DNA from: Gymnorhina tibicen | Taxonomy: Eukaryota > Chordata > Aves > Passeriformes > Artamidae | NCBI GenBank assembly: GCA_013399875.1 | Contig: VXAZ01002496.1 | Coordinates: forward strand, 372,001-436,000 | Direction: 5' to 3' | DNA length: 64,000 nt | Shown here: positions 42,701 to 52,150 of the stretch, piece after piece | Numbering within the stretch: the first letter of the stretch is position 1 | Layout: every line of letters starts with the position of its first letter | Translations under genes and position numbers: made by a program | The notes under the pieces: model-generated | Seen by the model: the letters and a program-made list of their open reading frames with translations, nothing else | Told to the model about the DNA's origin: nothing | Database searches by the model: none

Positions 42701-45700
42701 GCCTGGATAGCAACTTACTGGGAACATGGCATTAGATAACAATAGAAGGGGAAAGACACTTTCTCCTCAGAAAATGTGGAGCTGGGTCTGCAGTTTAAAA
42801 TTAGTCACAGAAACAGGCTGAGTCTCTCTATTTGATGTTGTGCTGGACACATACTTTCACTAGTGGCATCTGCTTCCCGTCTGAGCTGGAAAATATCTTT
42901 TTGAAAAAGATTTAAAGTATCATCCTCCTATTACAAAAACCCCTTGAAAACAATGGCATGTTTCATAAAAGTTGTGGAATGATTAGTGGGAATAAATTAT
43001 TATGCATACTAAAAGTGGTTTTTGATGTATTTTAGATACACAGGAAGTTACAACTATGGTAGCTATAGCAACCAGCATCCCCATCCAGTGCAGAGTCAGT
43101 ATCCATCCTTACCACATGATACTGCTATTTCTGGACCACTTCACTACTCAGCTTACCACAGAAGCTCTTCACAGGTAATTTGCATTTATTACTTGATGAT
43201 AGTTGTTATAACATTTAATATAAATTTAGTTTGTAAATTTATCAGCATATTAGCTGTCTGAATCAATAAGCTGTCTAGATATTGATGGCTCCTAATGTTT
43301 TTATTTTATAATATTACCTATCTTTTCATTTTGGTGGAGATCAGAAGTAGCTTTAGATTGTGAATATAAAGTCTTAACTCTAAAATCCAGCAGTCTGGAT
43401 CATGGAAAGTGTTTCTGTTTTAAGGAGTAGCTAGAGCAAAAACGAATATAACTAATTGTATGATTCTTGGGTGTTGGGAGCAGGAAGAGATCCCTAAGAA
43501 GAAACAAAAGTGTTTTCTTACAGCTGAAGATGCAGAAGCCACAGTGAATTCTTCTGGGGTCTCTGCTTTTGAGGATACCCCTGTTTAAGAATTTGCCAAA
43601 ACAGTGAGTTCTGCATATGGTATAAGTAACTTCAGGATACCATTGCAGAGGCGGTTTAATCTGTATCCTATAGTCTCCTACTACAATGCTGAGAAATTAT
43701 ATCAGTAACTCTTCCACCTCACGAAACTGAGCCAGTAGGAGCCAGCACAGATTAAATGTGAAGATCAGATCTGGCAGGAGTTCCAAAGTAGTGCCACTGT
43801 CGGAGGGCTTTAGTTCCTCATGCAGCTGGTGCTTCCTCAGTGTAGGCAGCTGCTCTCTGGGCTCTCTGCTGGAAGATTAGCAAAGGGCGGATACAGGGAG
43901 GAGCTGATGGCATTGGGGTATTCCACTCACGTGGCACCACTTATAAAAATAAATAAATAATGTGTTTATTTTTTAAAAAATTACAAAATTGTTTATTTTA
44001 ATAAATAAATTTATAAAATGTGTATTTTATAAATTTATAAAGTTTTAATTAAAATATTTTAAAAATTTATAAAAGTGTATCAGGGACTGCCATGCTTAAC
44101 TATCATCACTGGACTGCAACAGTTTCATACCAGATGCAAAGGCGTGAATTTGGTAGTGCTTTCAAACACAGCACACAAAAGTTGCATCTCATTCTGGTCT
44201 TTGGCATCAGTCTGCCACATGATCTTAGAGGAGTCATTTCTCCATTTAATGCTTCATTTTCCCTAGCTGTAAGATAAGAATAATGGTATTGATCTCCTTG
44301 AAGCTTTTTGAGATCTGTACAAACCCAATATGCTCATTTGGAGGAGCTCAACAATGGCTCCCTAGCTTATGGAAAGGACAAGCTACAACCTCTCACCCAT
44401 TTGTGTAGCACCTGGTCTATCAGACTACATGAGGTGTCCGGATTTGTCAGAGAGTTTTTGCAGCTGCTGTATCTTCAGCAGGAAAGTGAGTGAACATTTA
44501 AGTGCAGTGTCCTAGGACAGGTTTGTTTTCCTCCATTTTTCAGTATAGGTCTTACCCTGTTATCTCAAGAAACAAGTAAAGCAAATCGAGATCATGTCCT
44601 GGGTAACATGCTGTATGCAAACAGTAGCAAACATCAAACTCAGGCAAATATTTTTCATACTGTGGTAGGCTGTCTCTACAAGTGCAGATGTCAGATCATT
44701 TTTTCCTCTCTTGCTAGTCTTTGAGCTATCCTGAACACATATGAAGAACAGATATGCTTTAATGATCACACTTCGAAGGAAAATTATTTCAATTTCTATG
44801 TAGCATGTTCTTTCTCATGCTGCTTACAGACTGAGATGAAATTGCACAGCAAGACACAACCAACAAAACCCTATCAATGTGCTTGTTCTGTATTGAGAGG
44901 AGCTACAAACTGGAACCTTACTTTTAAAAAATTATCTAAAAGACTTTGACAGTTTGATACAGAATTTGCTGAAAGTCTTTTTAAAACCAAGTTAGCTTCT
45001 GTAAAATGCCTGCCCTTATAATAAGTCCTTTCTTAGCTACTTTAAAAAAAAAAGTTCCTAAGATGTCCCTAATAAGATGTTAGGAACTGCTCTTTTTCTA
45101 GTGGTCTTTGTGAGGGGAACATGTTGCAAGGAATTGAAGTAGGACTCATGATGTTGCAAAATAAAAACACAGGAAGCCAAATTTACAATGAATGTATCAA
45201 CAGCTGCCACTATACTGAAACCAAAGGAGCTGCAATGTGCAGAGCTGTGGGAGTATAATCAGCTGAGAAGAGGAGGCATTGACCATAACTTTCAAAAGAA
45301 CTCTTTGTTATAATCTACATTCTGGCCAAATATAGAACTTTGGCTCAACTTTAGCAACTATTCTACCATGCTCTTTAGGATAGTGTCTAGGGATTAACTC
45401 CTAAGGAAAAAAAGCTCTGTGCGTGGGGTAAATTCTCCTCTACAAACATGGATTCAGGGAGAGCCCTTGTCCCAGACAAGGGTCTGAGCCAAAAGAGGTG
45501 ACATGTAGTTGAGGTGGGGTTTAAGCTGCAGCTATAAATAACTATTTTGGTCTTGAAGAACATCATGTCCAACCTCTTTCTGTGGAAGAGAGTGACACAC
45601 TCCAGGTTTAAGAGTTTTGATATTGTCATTGGAATTTTAGAGTGAGACTGTGCTGGGGAAGAAGTCACACAGACATAGGTATTTTACTATTTACTATTTT

Positions 45701-48700
45701 ACTATTTACTATTAACTATTTCTTTACAGTTCTCGAAAAGTGCAGGTGGGGGGTCTAGCAGTATAGGCTATGACTCTTTCTGATGACAGGAACAGTCTGT
45801 TCAAACCTTGGTCTGAATCCGAATTTTTTCTTCTTCCCTCACTATCTGTGAATAATTCTCAGAACAGTTCCTTACTTGTAATTCCAGGCCTGATTGCTAT
45901 TTTCTTGACTTGGTTCACTGGCCAGGAGCCTGGCAGACAAATGAAAAACAATCTACAGATTGATCTGTTACTACCTAATTCTCTAAGCCATAGTGCAGGA
46001 GTGCATACAATACTCTGATGCTGCTCCACGATCATACAGAAGAGGACTGTTTAGTGTGTGTGTATATAAACACATCTACACTGACACTTTATTTCATCAG
46101 TTCTCTGCCTCTGCAGTTTTAGGTACCAGATGCCAGGGTAGAAAATAGACAATGTTGTCTAAAAGCCTCTGAGAAGTCTCATCATCCCATGTTGAGTTTA
46201 GCAGAGAGTTACGTCCTTCAAAGGTAACCCCTTCACAAAGTCACACCTAATTCACCTCCGTAATGGAGGCTTCACTGGCTTCTGAGCACAGCTTTTATCT
46301 GCAGGGTTCATCCTGGCTGGACAGATCTTAATCCTCTTTCAGGCTATCCAAAAGTATTTCAATTCATATAGTTGAATTGAATATTCACCTTTTCCTTAAA
46401 CACAAACTAATTCATGCTGCACTAACTCTTTGTAAATTTCAAGGCCAACACTTTTAGGAGAAAGAATAATTTGAGAAATCTGCAGCAGTAGACATTTTAA
46501 CGTATCTGGTAACATATAAAGATGCACAACATTAAGTGTAAGTACCCTAATGTGTAGCTGTAGTGAATCACACTGCAGGTTCAGATATGCAGGTCTTATC
46601 TCTAGCAATGACCAGAAACAGATGTGTGGAGGAAAAGTCTTAGAAGTAAGGTAAGTAGAAGGGGGTTCTTTCATCAGCATATCTATGATGACTTTAGCAA
46701 GAGCTAACCTAGGGCTATCCTGAGTAGGAAGCAGCAGCTGGAATGATGTCTTTTGTAGCAAACCACTCTCCATTACCCTGTCTTTGAGCTTTTTTGTACA
46801 TATAGACTTTGCCAGGGGTTGCATGAAGCACTCATTCTCTTGCTAATTTTAAGTCTGTTATCTCATAACTGCATTGGGCACCCTAGGGTTTTTTGGATGA
46901 TGAGAACAGGGAATATTCATTCATTCCCTGTTCATCTACTCTCACTATTCAAGACATTATAGATCTGCATCATTCCTTCTTCACCTCCCTGTCGTCTCTC
47001 TTCCAGAGTGAAGTGTTATCATCTCTTTAGTTTCTCTTGTGACAGGTGCTCTGTGCACAGGAGTTATCCAAGGACTGCAGGGCAGGCATAGTCTGGGGAG
47101 CGTGAATGTCCTGTTCTCTCAGTTGTGCTGAGCAGGGAATCTGACGGAGCTGGAGCTCCCCTCCGGCCTTTCTGTGCAAACCTGATCTCAGAGTAGGTAG
47201 GGGGGACTCAGTCAAGAAGCTGCCAGATCAGTCACCTGGATGTGGGAATCACTTCTAGATGCCACACTAAACACAGCCTCATTTTACCTTTTCTCCTTTG
47301 CCACTTCCAAAATGGAACAACCCTCTCAAAGCAGTCGTGCTCAGGTGACAGAGAGCCATAGAAGTAGTAGAGCAATGTTTCTCCTTTTGCACCATGCAGC
47401 TCCTACATTAAAGACATGAATTTATTTATTTATTTGGTTGGTTGGTTTTGCTGCCTTTTAAGCTGCATTTATGAAGATCATAGTTTACTTCCATGGCCTG
47501 GACAGAACAAATCACTCTACAAAATGCTGCAGTAGTACAGTCTGCTGTTACGCAGTAGATCAGGTCTGCACGTCTCAGAGGCCCAGAGCACAGTGTTTGG
47601 GCCATAGTTAAAGGAAATTTAAGCAGTGTTTGTACTCTTGAGTCTCCTAAGCTGCTCTGGGGACTGCAGTGGTCTCACATAACTTCCCAGGGTGCAGCAT
47701 GCAGCACTACTCAGTTTTTCTGTGAAATATTGCATGCCACAATTCTACTAAACCATGTCTTCCCTTCATATACCTCTGCAGCAAGATTTACTGGAAGCAG
47801 TACTGGAAGACAGTAGTAGCTGTTTTTGTGACAGTGGGGGGGCCAAGGAAACCCTCTGCAAGACAGAGCCCATGTTGCAGTGTCCATTCATGTTATTCTG
47901 GCCCATCTACTTTGGAAAAAACAAAGAAGGGGAAAAGTTCTTAATGTTCCAACACATACACATTATAAACTCATGACTATACCAATGCAGTAAGAGTAAT
48001 ACACCCTCCCCAATAACCACTCTGTCATCAAACAGCTGGTAATGACAGAAAGACAAAAATACTGCCCAAATCCCACCCATGCAGCAAGAGTCATTGTTCC
48101 CAACTGTATGGCTTCACAACGGCCTCGAGACTGTTAGCATGTAATTGAAGTAATTATGTATTGAATGCAAGAGGAAACAGATGTCTTAACTCCTTTTGAG
48201 ATAATTACAAATAGCATTTTCCGAAGGCTCCAAATGCCACTCCCAAAAGTACCCAAAATCACTTAGATGGACTTCAAAGTTTCACTCAGCCTAGTTAACA
48301 CATTCAATAAGGTTCAATTTGTGGAGAAAAGGGTCAGATTAAGGGCTATAAAGATGCAATTAATCAATAGTTTCAAGAATTTCATTTTTAGCAAGACTTA
48401 AGCATATTTTTATGAAATTAATTTATAGCCAGCTCTCCATAATTCAGTAGTTTCTGGTATGTGTTATTTGCAAGTCCCAAAGTAGTGGCTAACATGCAAC
48501 ATTAATTTACAGCATTCAGGAAAAGTGGGAGCTAATACAATGTAAAGTCAGAGCCACATTCACAAGAGAAATATTTTGCTGTTTGGACATTGAAACCTTT
48601 CACTTCCATGTATAATTGGTTGAAGAGTTGAGAATAAGGATAAAGAGATTATTCTCCATCCTTTCAGTGCAGAAACTCAGCCTTCACTTCATGGGAAGAC

Positions 48701-51700
48701 ATATTTAACGTATTTTGTAAAATAATACTAAAAGAAATTGAACTAATTTTACGTTTTTGGGCAAGGCCTTAACAATAATCTGCTCAAAGTCTCACAGGCT
48801 TAAAGGGCTTCTTGTCTAGGTCTAATGGCAGCAGTAGTAACAAGTGTGAGTCAACCCAGAAAATGGTAATTTCCTGTCAAGAGTCCTCCAACAAATGTCG
48901 CTTTTATATCTGGCAAAGATCACTAGGCCCCAGTGTTTTGAGTTCAGCTTAAGCACTCTTCATTAAACCGGATGTGGAGTGTGAAAGGTGATTCAGGCAG
49001 CATGGGCAGGCATCCGCCCAGATGGCTCTGCTTTGGACACTCCAACAAGGCTGAATAGATGCTTCACTGGGTGAGTTAATAGTCAGGCAGGGGCCAATGA
49101 GTACTTTAAAAATATTGTCTTTCAATAGTCTCTTCACTGTAGGGAAAAAGAAGCCACTGAGTCATTTGCGATTAGCTGACCTACCATTACAAAACTTTCC
49201 ATCTTGCATTCAGTCATAACAGAATTTATTGTAAAATACTGGATATTTAGAGTCCATGTTATTTTCAAGCAATTATTCTTTTTACATTCATGACACATTC
49301 ATAAACACAGCTGCATCGGGTGTGCTTGATGAAAAGGAAAAGCAGCACACTGTATCCTGTCCCCTCATGCACAGCCATTCCCCTCCCTTCTTAGTAAACC
49401 TAAGCATGGCCTCTGGGCTGCACATTGGAGGAGGAATATCTTCCCTTTTCAGTGCACCCTGAAGTTCATTCTGGGAGCCAAGATTTCATTCGCTCAGTGG
49501 CACAGGTTTTGTGGTTCCAAACGACCAAAAAGACATAATGTGACTTCCCCACATAATGCTGTGTACAACAAGGAGACCCACCACAATATTCCCAGAGTTC
49601 ATTCTCTTCTTCTTGAGCACAGGTGAACATTTTTGCAGTCTACACGTTTTCAAATAGCAAATTATCCTGGCTGAAGACAGGGATTTCTCTTGGCATTTGT
49701 AAGGGATATGAAAGCAAGTAATTCCCCTGTTACAAGTCACAACCTTCACTTCAAAACCTCAAAGGAAAATTCCACTGAGTCAGGATGGCAAAGGTTCTGT
49801 TATGATTAACAGCAGAACAGATCAATTAGCTCACTGGGAAGAAGACAAGAGAGAATCACTGGCGTATTATGGCAGAAGTCTAGGTATACCCTGTTGTAAG
49901 TACACTCTTTAATACAAGACTCTACAGCGACTTCAAGCATAGATCAAGGCGTAATAAAGGCAAAGACCACAGTAATTGGTATCAAGTAAAATGCTGCTGA
50001 AGACAAAGAAGAAAGTTCTTAGCTTGGGCCACATACTGTTTCAAAGCTTGAGTTTCATTGTTGCTGGTCACTGGAAGTTCTCATCTTCAATGAAAGCTTT
50101 TGGAAAGCCAACAAGTCTGAAAACTTGATTCTCCTTCAAAGGAATATAGGGCTTTTTACATTCAGTAGGTAAGCTCTGCTGAACTTTCCTACTGAAACAC
50201 CTTTCTCTGGGGTGAAGATGGAAGTATAGATGGTGTTGTATAGACCCAATGTCAGTGTTGCTAGGATAGTTTATTCTGGCAGCTGGATTAGCAGTACCAG
50301 TGTTGAGGTGTTGATGTTCCAGGGTGGTGCTGCTGTTTAACACCCTGTTTCAGCAGCTGTGATGGCACAGGTAGATCCAGCCTCTGTGGTGATGGGAAGT
50401 ACAGGCTAAATAACACCTTTGATGTTTTCCCTCTCATCTGCCTGCTGGCCTGTCTACCCAGGACATGCAGGAATATGCTAAATCACTAACTACAGTATGC
50501 AGGTCAAAAAGAGTCTTCTTTTTCTCCTCTCTAATTAGGAGTGGCCGGTGTGTGGCCCTGAGCTGCCTGAGGCTTGTGAGCTGTTCAAACACGTTTGCCA
50601 AGGCTGGGCTGCCTTCCTGGCTGTGGTCGTAAGGGAGACAGTACAAAGTCGTCGTAGAGACACTGCTGTAATTGCCTTGGGCTTATGTAACAGTTGCTTA
50701 TGCAACTGATTAACCCCGGGCCCACCCACAGCAGAGTAATGTAAGGAGACCCCTTGGGAATCTCTGCTACTTCCCTCCTAGGAACAGCTTTTCTCTCCAT
50801 AACCCTCCAAAATATAGGCAAGGGGTTTTACAGCCATGCAAAGCTTTGGCATGCAACTTGCAAGGTTTGTAAGCGTCAGAAGAGGTGATAGTCCTACTTT
50901 GGTGACAGCTTTCTAGTTAAAGAAATACCACGGTGTCAACCCAAGATATCAGAATTTTAAATGTGACACTTTTTGCAGAAAAGGTATAAAGATGTAAAAC
51001 CTAGAAGCTTTGAAGATACCAAGCTGGTCAAGGGGAAGAGGGATCCTAACCAGCTCTGTGATGCAGATGGATAACAGGGGGACAAAACAGGGAAGGCCAT
51101 TTCTCAGACACAGCACACAGATGATCTGTTCCTACAGGACAGGCAATAAGATAAATACATGCTAAGCAAGCACTCGTAAGCACAATTTTCTTTCTGTTGC
51201 TGGTCAGCCTGTGGCCACAGAGGGCAAAAGCTGTTCTGTTTTCCTTCCTATCCTATCTTTCCTTAGTGAAAGCCATTTGTCAAACTTCTCTGATTTCTGG
51301 TTCCCAAGTGTCACTGTGAACAGCTGGGGAATAGAGAGATTCTTCTCCTGCCTGCCTCTTTCCATAAGTTGTCCAATTAGCTGCTGGCTCTGAGGCCAGA
51401 TGATACTGTTTTCCTGCAGAAACTGTCAGGATGTCTTGTGAACACTTTAAAGGGAAGGCACCTTCCCAGAAATAAAGACGCTTTTGCTCCCCTCCCTCAA
51501 AACTCGCTTGAGTGAGGAACAGATGGGACATTTTATATTTTGAGTAAACAGCAAGTTTTTTAGTAAAAGTGGGAGAATAAAATTTAAATTAATTCAATCT
51601 ATTTTTCTGCTCCCAGATACACCTAGCACTTTGATAAATTAATTCGATATTTAAAATCAGTGACTGTTTTGCAAGACTTTCCCTGAAACTTTGGTTTACA

Positions 51701-52150
51701 GCAGACACTGGTTGTCTGATATTCCACCTTCAGTATGATACCATGTCGTTGGGTAGCTGCTAATTCATACGATTCTGGCTTTGTTAAACACAGAATTGTG
51801 ACACCACCAGCCTTTATTTTAAAATGAAGTGTGTGGCAGATGATTCTTTGATTTTTATTTTGTTTTTTAAATTGTAGTACCCTTTCAATGGCCCAACATC
51901 GAGAATGGAGCCCTGTTTGATGAGCAGTACTCCCAGGCTGCATCCCACACCAGTGACTCCGCGCTGGCCAGAGGTCCCAGCTGCCAACTCCTGCTACACG
52001 AGCTCATCCATGCACTCCACGAGATATGGGAATTCCAGTGACATGTACACGCCCTTGACAACACGCAGGAATTCTGAGTACGAGCACATGCAACACTTTC
52101 CCGGCTTTGCCTACATCAATGGGGAAGCCACCACAGGCTGGGCTAAATGA
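9683..52150 (+). CDS. RFX4: RFX4, 14 coding exons, 5'-truncated by window edge
   Basis: This is the composite coding sequence of regulatory factor X4, joined from 9683-9744, 14462-14675, 15527-15604, 17430-17593, 19574-19674, 21477-21535, 23091-23235, 26490-26584, 28042-28159, 32727-32846, 34098-34259, 40474-40636, 43036-43174 and 51878-52150. The exons total 1893 nt: 630 residues plus TGA, with every junction GT/AG and in frame. RFX proteins bind X-box DNA as dimers in the nucleus, and RFX4 acts in neural tube patterning, ciliogenesis and testis. The order is the end of the winged-helix DNA-binding domain (1 to about 32), the conserved B, C and dimerisation regions (about 100-385), then a Pro/Ser/Tyr-rich tail. 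The long tail and near identity to remembered mammalian RFX4 exclude RFX1-3, RFX5 and RFX7; RFX6 lacks this tail. The missing N-terminus lies upstream. No frameshift or internal stop was seen. Confidence 0.97.
9745..14461 (+). other. RFX4: RFX4 intron A-B
   Basis: This is a 4.7-kb intron between the two exons that split the DNA-binding domain. I looked for an alternative first exon that could feed exon B, since DNA-binding-domain-less isoforms are known for RFX4 in mammals, but could not support one. I see no recognisable repeat or RNA gene. Confidence 0.8.
14462..14675 (+). CDS. RFX4: RFX4 exon B (end of DNA-binding domain and linker)
   Basis: This 214-nt exon follows ATGTATCAG and ends before GTAACA. 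Its first base completes the Lys codon, then it encodes 71 residues (22-92) beginning [10 protein letters not shown] and ending ASLPEEK. The start closes the winged-helix domain. The rest is the RFX4-typical linker with [19 protein letters not shown]. The open frame continues into both flanking introns by chance, but splice sites and family alignment set the limits. Confidence 0.97.
14676..15526 (+). other. RFX4: RFX4 intron B-C
   Basis: This is an 851-nt intron with a strong pyrimidine-rich acceptor (CCTCATTCTTTTTCAG). I see no other feature. Confidence 0.9.
15527..15604 (+). CDS. RFX4: RFX4 exon C
   Basis: This 78-nt, phase 0-0 exon encodes residues 93-118, [20 protein letters not shown] followed by RANFDE. 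It lies after TTTTTCAG and before GTATGG. It starts the conserved alpha-helical region (RFX B region) that leads to the dimerisation module. Confidence 0.96.
15605..17429 (+). other. RFX4: RFX4 intron C-D
   Basis: This is a 1.8-kb intron. It has a short CTCC/TCCC microsatellite at 17015-17034. The rest shows nothing recognisable. Confidence 0.85.
17015..17034 (+). repeat. TCCC microsatellite
   Basis: About five TCCC/CTCC units lie in RFX4 intron C-D. Confidence 0.9.
17430..17593 (+). CDS. RFX4: RFX4 exon D (B region)
   Basis: This 164-nt exon follows TGATTGCAG and ends before GTAACT. It encodes residues 119-172 and two bases of Ser173. It carries the [26 protein letters not shown] and [12 protein letters not shown] segments typical of the RFX conserved B region, which supports DNA binding and dimer function in the family. 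Confidence 0.97.
17594..19573 (+). other. RFX4: RFX4 intron D-E
   Basis: This is a 2.0-kb intron without a recognisable repeat, RNA gene or extra exon. Confidence 0.85.
19574..19674 (+). CDS. RFX4: RFX4 exon E
   Basis: This 101-nt exon follows TTTTTTCAG and ends before GTATGT. One base completes Ser173, then it encodes residues 174-206 ([20 protein letters not shown] onwards, through NIKFE) and the first base of Leu207. The helices belong to the conserved RFX central region. Confidence 0.97.
19675..21476 (+). other. RFX4: RFX4 intron E-F
   Basis: This is a 1.8-kb intron containing an A-run near 20210-20220. Nothing else is recognisable. Confidence 0.85.
21477..21535 (+). CDS. RFX4: RFX4 exon F
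   Basis: This 59-nt exon follows TTTCCCGCAG and ends before GTAAAT. Two bases complete Leu207, then 19 codons give [19 protein letters not shown] (208-226). It is too short and split to stand out as an open frame; it was found by continuing the RFX4 reading frame. Confidence 0.95.
21536..23090 (+). other. RFX4: RFX4 intron F-G
   Basis: This is a 1.6-kb intron with nothing recognisable beyond the splice sites. Confidence 0.85.
23091..23235 (+). CDS. RFX4: RFX4 exon G (C region)
   Basis: This 145-nt exon follows TGGATTACAG and ends before GTAAGA. It encodes residues 227-274, from [20 protein letters not shown] to HRKLIIQ, plus one base of Leu275. It contains the acidic ...[13 protein letters not shown] segment. 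It belongs to the conserved region preceding the dimerisation domain. Confidence 0.97.
23236..26489 (+). other. RFX4: RFX4 intron G-H
   Basis: This is a 3.3-kb intron with a short TG microsatellite at 25956-25970. The acceptor tract is T/TG-rich (TTTTGTGTGCCAG). No extra exon is visible. Confidence 0.85.
25956..25970 (+). repeat. TG microsatellite
   Basis: Seven to eight TG units lie in RFX4 intron G-H. Confidence 0.9.
26490..26584 (+). CDS. RFX4: RFX4 exon H
   Basis: This 95-nt exon follows TGTGTGCCAG. Two bases complete Leu275, then 31 codons run from [20 protein letters not shown] to VDRCVVK (276-306). The donor used by family alignment is GTTGGT, a weak site. A stronger GTAAGG sits 4 nt further on and would break the frame (see findings). 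The exon encodes part of the conserved C/dimerisation region. Confidence 0.96.
26585..28041 (+). other. RFX4: RFX4 intron H-I
   Basis: This is a 1.5-kb intron containing a 21-nt A homopolymer at 26669-26689 close to the donor. The rest is AT-rich with nothing recognisable. Confidence 0.85.
26669..26689 (+). repeat. A homopolymer
   Basis: Twenty-one consecutive A lie 85 nt after the exon H donor. No retroelement body could be recognised upstream of it. Confidence 0.9.
28042..28159 (+). CDS. RFX4: RFX4 exon I (dimerisation region)
   Basis: This 118-nt exon follows TCTTCTTGCAG and ends before GTACTT. It encodes residues 307-345 ([20 protein letters not shown] onward, through LHSAPSF) and one base of Gly346. 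[18 protein letters not shown] is a hallmark of the RFX dimerisation domain. The donor GTACTT is also below consensus strength. Confidence 0.97.
28160..32726 (+). other. RFX4: RFX4 intron I-J
   Basis: This is a 4.6-kb intron. An AT-rich low-complexity patch lies at about 29025-29115 and a pyrimidine-rich stretch at about 29980-30032. No exon, RNA gene or transposon is recognisable. Confidence 0.85.
32727..32846 (+). CDS. RFX4: RFX4 exon J (end of dimerisation region)
   Basis: This 120-nt exon follows TTTATTACCAG and ends before the strong donor GTGAGT. Two bases complete Gly346, then 39 codons from [20 protein letters not shown] to KGEGST (347-385), plus one base of Ala386. [16 protein letters not shown] is the conserved C-terminal helix block of the RFX dimerisation domain. 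Confidence 0.97.
33525..33660 (+). mobile_element. Possible MIR-like SINE fossil (head and core)
   Basis: TTCAGTGATTAGGGTACTAT, then GACTTGAATTTAATTCTTGC with CCTGCCATAG, parallels the MIR head (CAGTGGTTAGGGCACT...GGTTCAATTCC...CTGCCA), whose tRNA-derived B box is degraded here. The downstream part is more diverged. Confidence 0.4.
33850..33925 (+). mobile_element. Possible MIR-like SINE fossil (core)
   Basis: CCAGTTTCCTGCCTATGCAA followed by CAGGAAAAATAACACTTTCC resembles the CAGTTTCCTCATCTGTAAAATGGGAATAATA core of MIR elements. It could be a separate copy from the one 200 nt upstream, or its continuation after an insertion. Confidence 0.35.
34098..34259 (+). CDS. RFX4: RFX4 exon K (Pro/Ser-rich linker)
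   Basis: This 162-nt exon lies between TCTGCAG and the donor GTAGGT. It completes Ala386, encodes residues 387-439 and starts Gly440. It begins [20 protein letters not shown] and is low-complexity, Pro/Ser/Ala-rich. It diverges more from remembered mammalian RFX4 than the upstream exons do, as expected for a disordered C-terminal segment. Confidence 0.95.
34260..40473 (+). other. RFX4: RFX4 intron K-L
   Basis: This is a 6.2-kb intron. The AT-rich block at about 36270-36770 looks like a candidate conserved noncoding element with SOX-like sites, including the palindrome ACAATATTGT at 36701-36710. The rest shows nothing recognisable. Confidence 0.75.
40474..40636 (+). CDS. RFX4: RFX4 exon L
   Basis: This 163-nt exon follows CTGCCTGCAG and ends before GTAAGG. 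It completes Gly440, encodes residues 441-493 ([20 protein letters not shown] onward, through VYPHREEH) and gives two bases of Gly494. This Ser/Thr/Pro-rich C-terminal region is specific to RFX4 among the family. Confidence 0.96.
40637..43035 (+). other. RFX4: RFX4 intron L-M
   Basis: This is a 2.4-kb intron carrying the longest recognisable transposon of the window, a CR1 3' end at about 40985-41515. A short TA/TG-rich patch lies near 42200-42225. Confidence 0.85.
40985..41515 (+). mobile_element. CR1 LINE, 5'-truncated 3' end
   Basis: About 530 nt match the well-known CR1 3' region in order: GAGGGGATCCTTCTCTTTTG, CACTGCTGAGACCACATCTG, CAAAGAGAGGCTGAGAGAGC, a GACAGGACAAG block, CACTGGCGCAGGTTGCCCAG, TGGAGTCTCCATCCTTGG, TTTGAGCAGGGGGTT and CAGGTCCCTTCCAGCCTCAG, then GTGATTCAATGAC. 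The copy is diverged and has internal deletions. It sits in sense orientation in RFX4 intron L-M and supports an avian (or at least sauropsid) origin of the window. Confidence 0.95.
43036..43174 (+). CDS. RFX4: RFX4 exon M (Tyr-rich tail)
   Basis: This 139-nt exon follows GATGTATTTTAG and ends before GTAATT. One base completes Gly494, then residues 495-540 follow, beginning [20 protein letters not shown] and ending YHRSSSQ. The aromatic, Gly/Ser/His-rich composition suggests a disordered segment. Confidence 0.96.
43943..44072 (+). repeat. AT-rich low-complexity block
   Basis: About 130 nt of nearly pure A/T contain repeated AATAAATAAA and TTTATAAA units, immediately upstream of the MIR-like fossil. 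Confidence 0.9.
44185..44320 (+). mobile_element. MIR-like SINE fossil
   Basis: In order, the segment shows GTCATTTCTCCATTTAATGC, TTCATTTTCCCTAGCTGTAA, GATAAGAATAATGGTATTGA and CTTTTTGAGATCTGTAC. These parallel the MIR core and tail (CAAGTCACTTAATCTCT, CAGTTTCCCCATCTGTAAAATGGG, AATAATA, GCTTTGAGATC). The collinear order makes chance less likely. Confidence 0.5.
45681..45720 (+). repeat. 15-nt tandem repeat
   Basis: ATTTTACTATTTACT is repeated twice exactly (45681-45695, 45696-45710), followed by a partial variant copy (ATTAACTATT). Confidence 0.95.
47421..47448 (+). repeat. Compound TTTA / GGTT microsatellite
   Basis: About four TTTA units pass directly into three GGTT units. Confidence 0.9.
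51878..52150 (+). CDS. RFX4: RFX4 exon N, last coding exon with stop
   Basis: The coding part of the terminal exon follows AAATTGTAG and runs in phase 0 for 90 codons (541-630) to TGA at 52148-52150. It starts [20 protein letters not shown] and ends [13 protein letters not shown], matching the known RFX4 C-terminus. The sequence is very conserved for a disordered tail, with a Ser/Thr/Tyr-rich middle and the [17 protein letters not shown] motif. Confidence 0.97.
   Translation, partial: YPFNGPTSRMEPCLMSSTPRLHPTPVTPRWPEVPAANSCYTSSSMHSTRYGNSSDMYTPLTTRRNSEYEHMQHFPGFAYINGEATTGWAK

Larger units (their letters stand above)
43175..51877 (+). other. RFX4: RFX4 last intron M-N
   Basis: This is the largest intron fully inside the window (8.7 kb). 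It contains an AT-rich low-complexity block (43943-44072), a MIR-like fossil (about 44185-44320), a 15-nt tandem repeat (45681-45720), TTTA/GGTT microsatellites (47421-47448) and a candidate conserved noncoding block (about 48090-48700). The 142-codon minus-strand frame at 46396-46824 lacks any motif or splice context. Confidence 0.75.

Noticed and set aside
46396..46824. 142-codon minus-strand frame in the last RFX4 intron
   Set aside because: It has no recognisable family or splice or promoter context. Chance is the simplest explanation.
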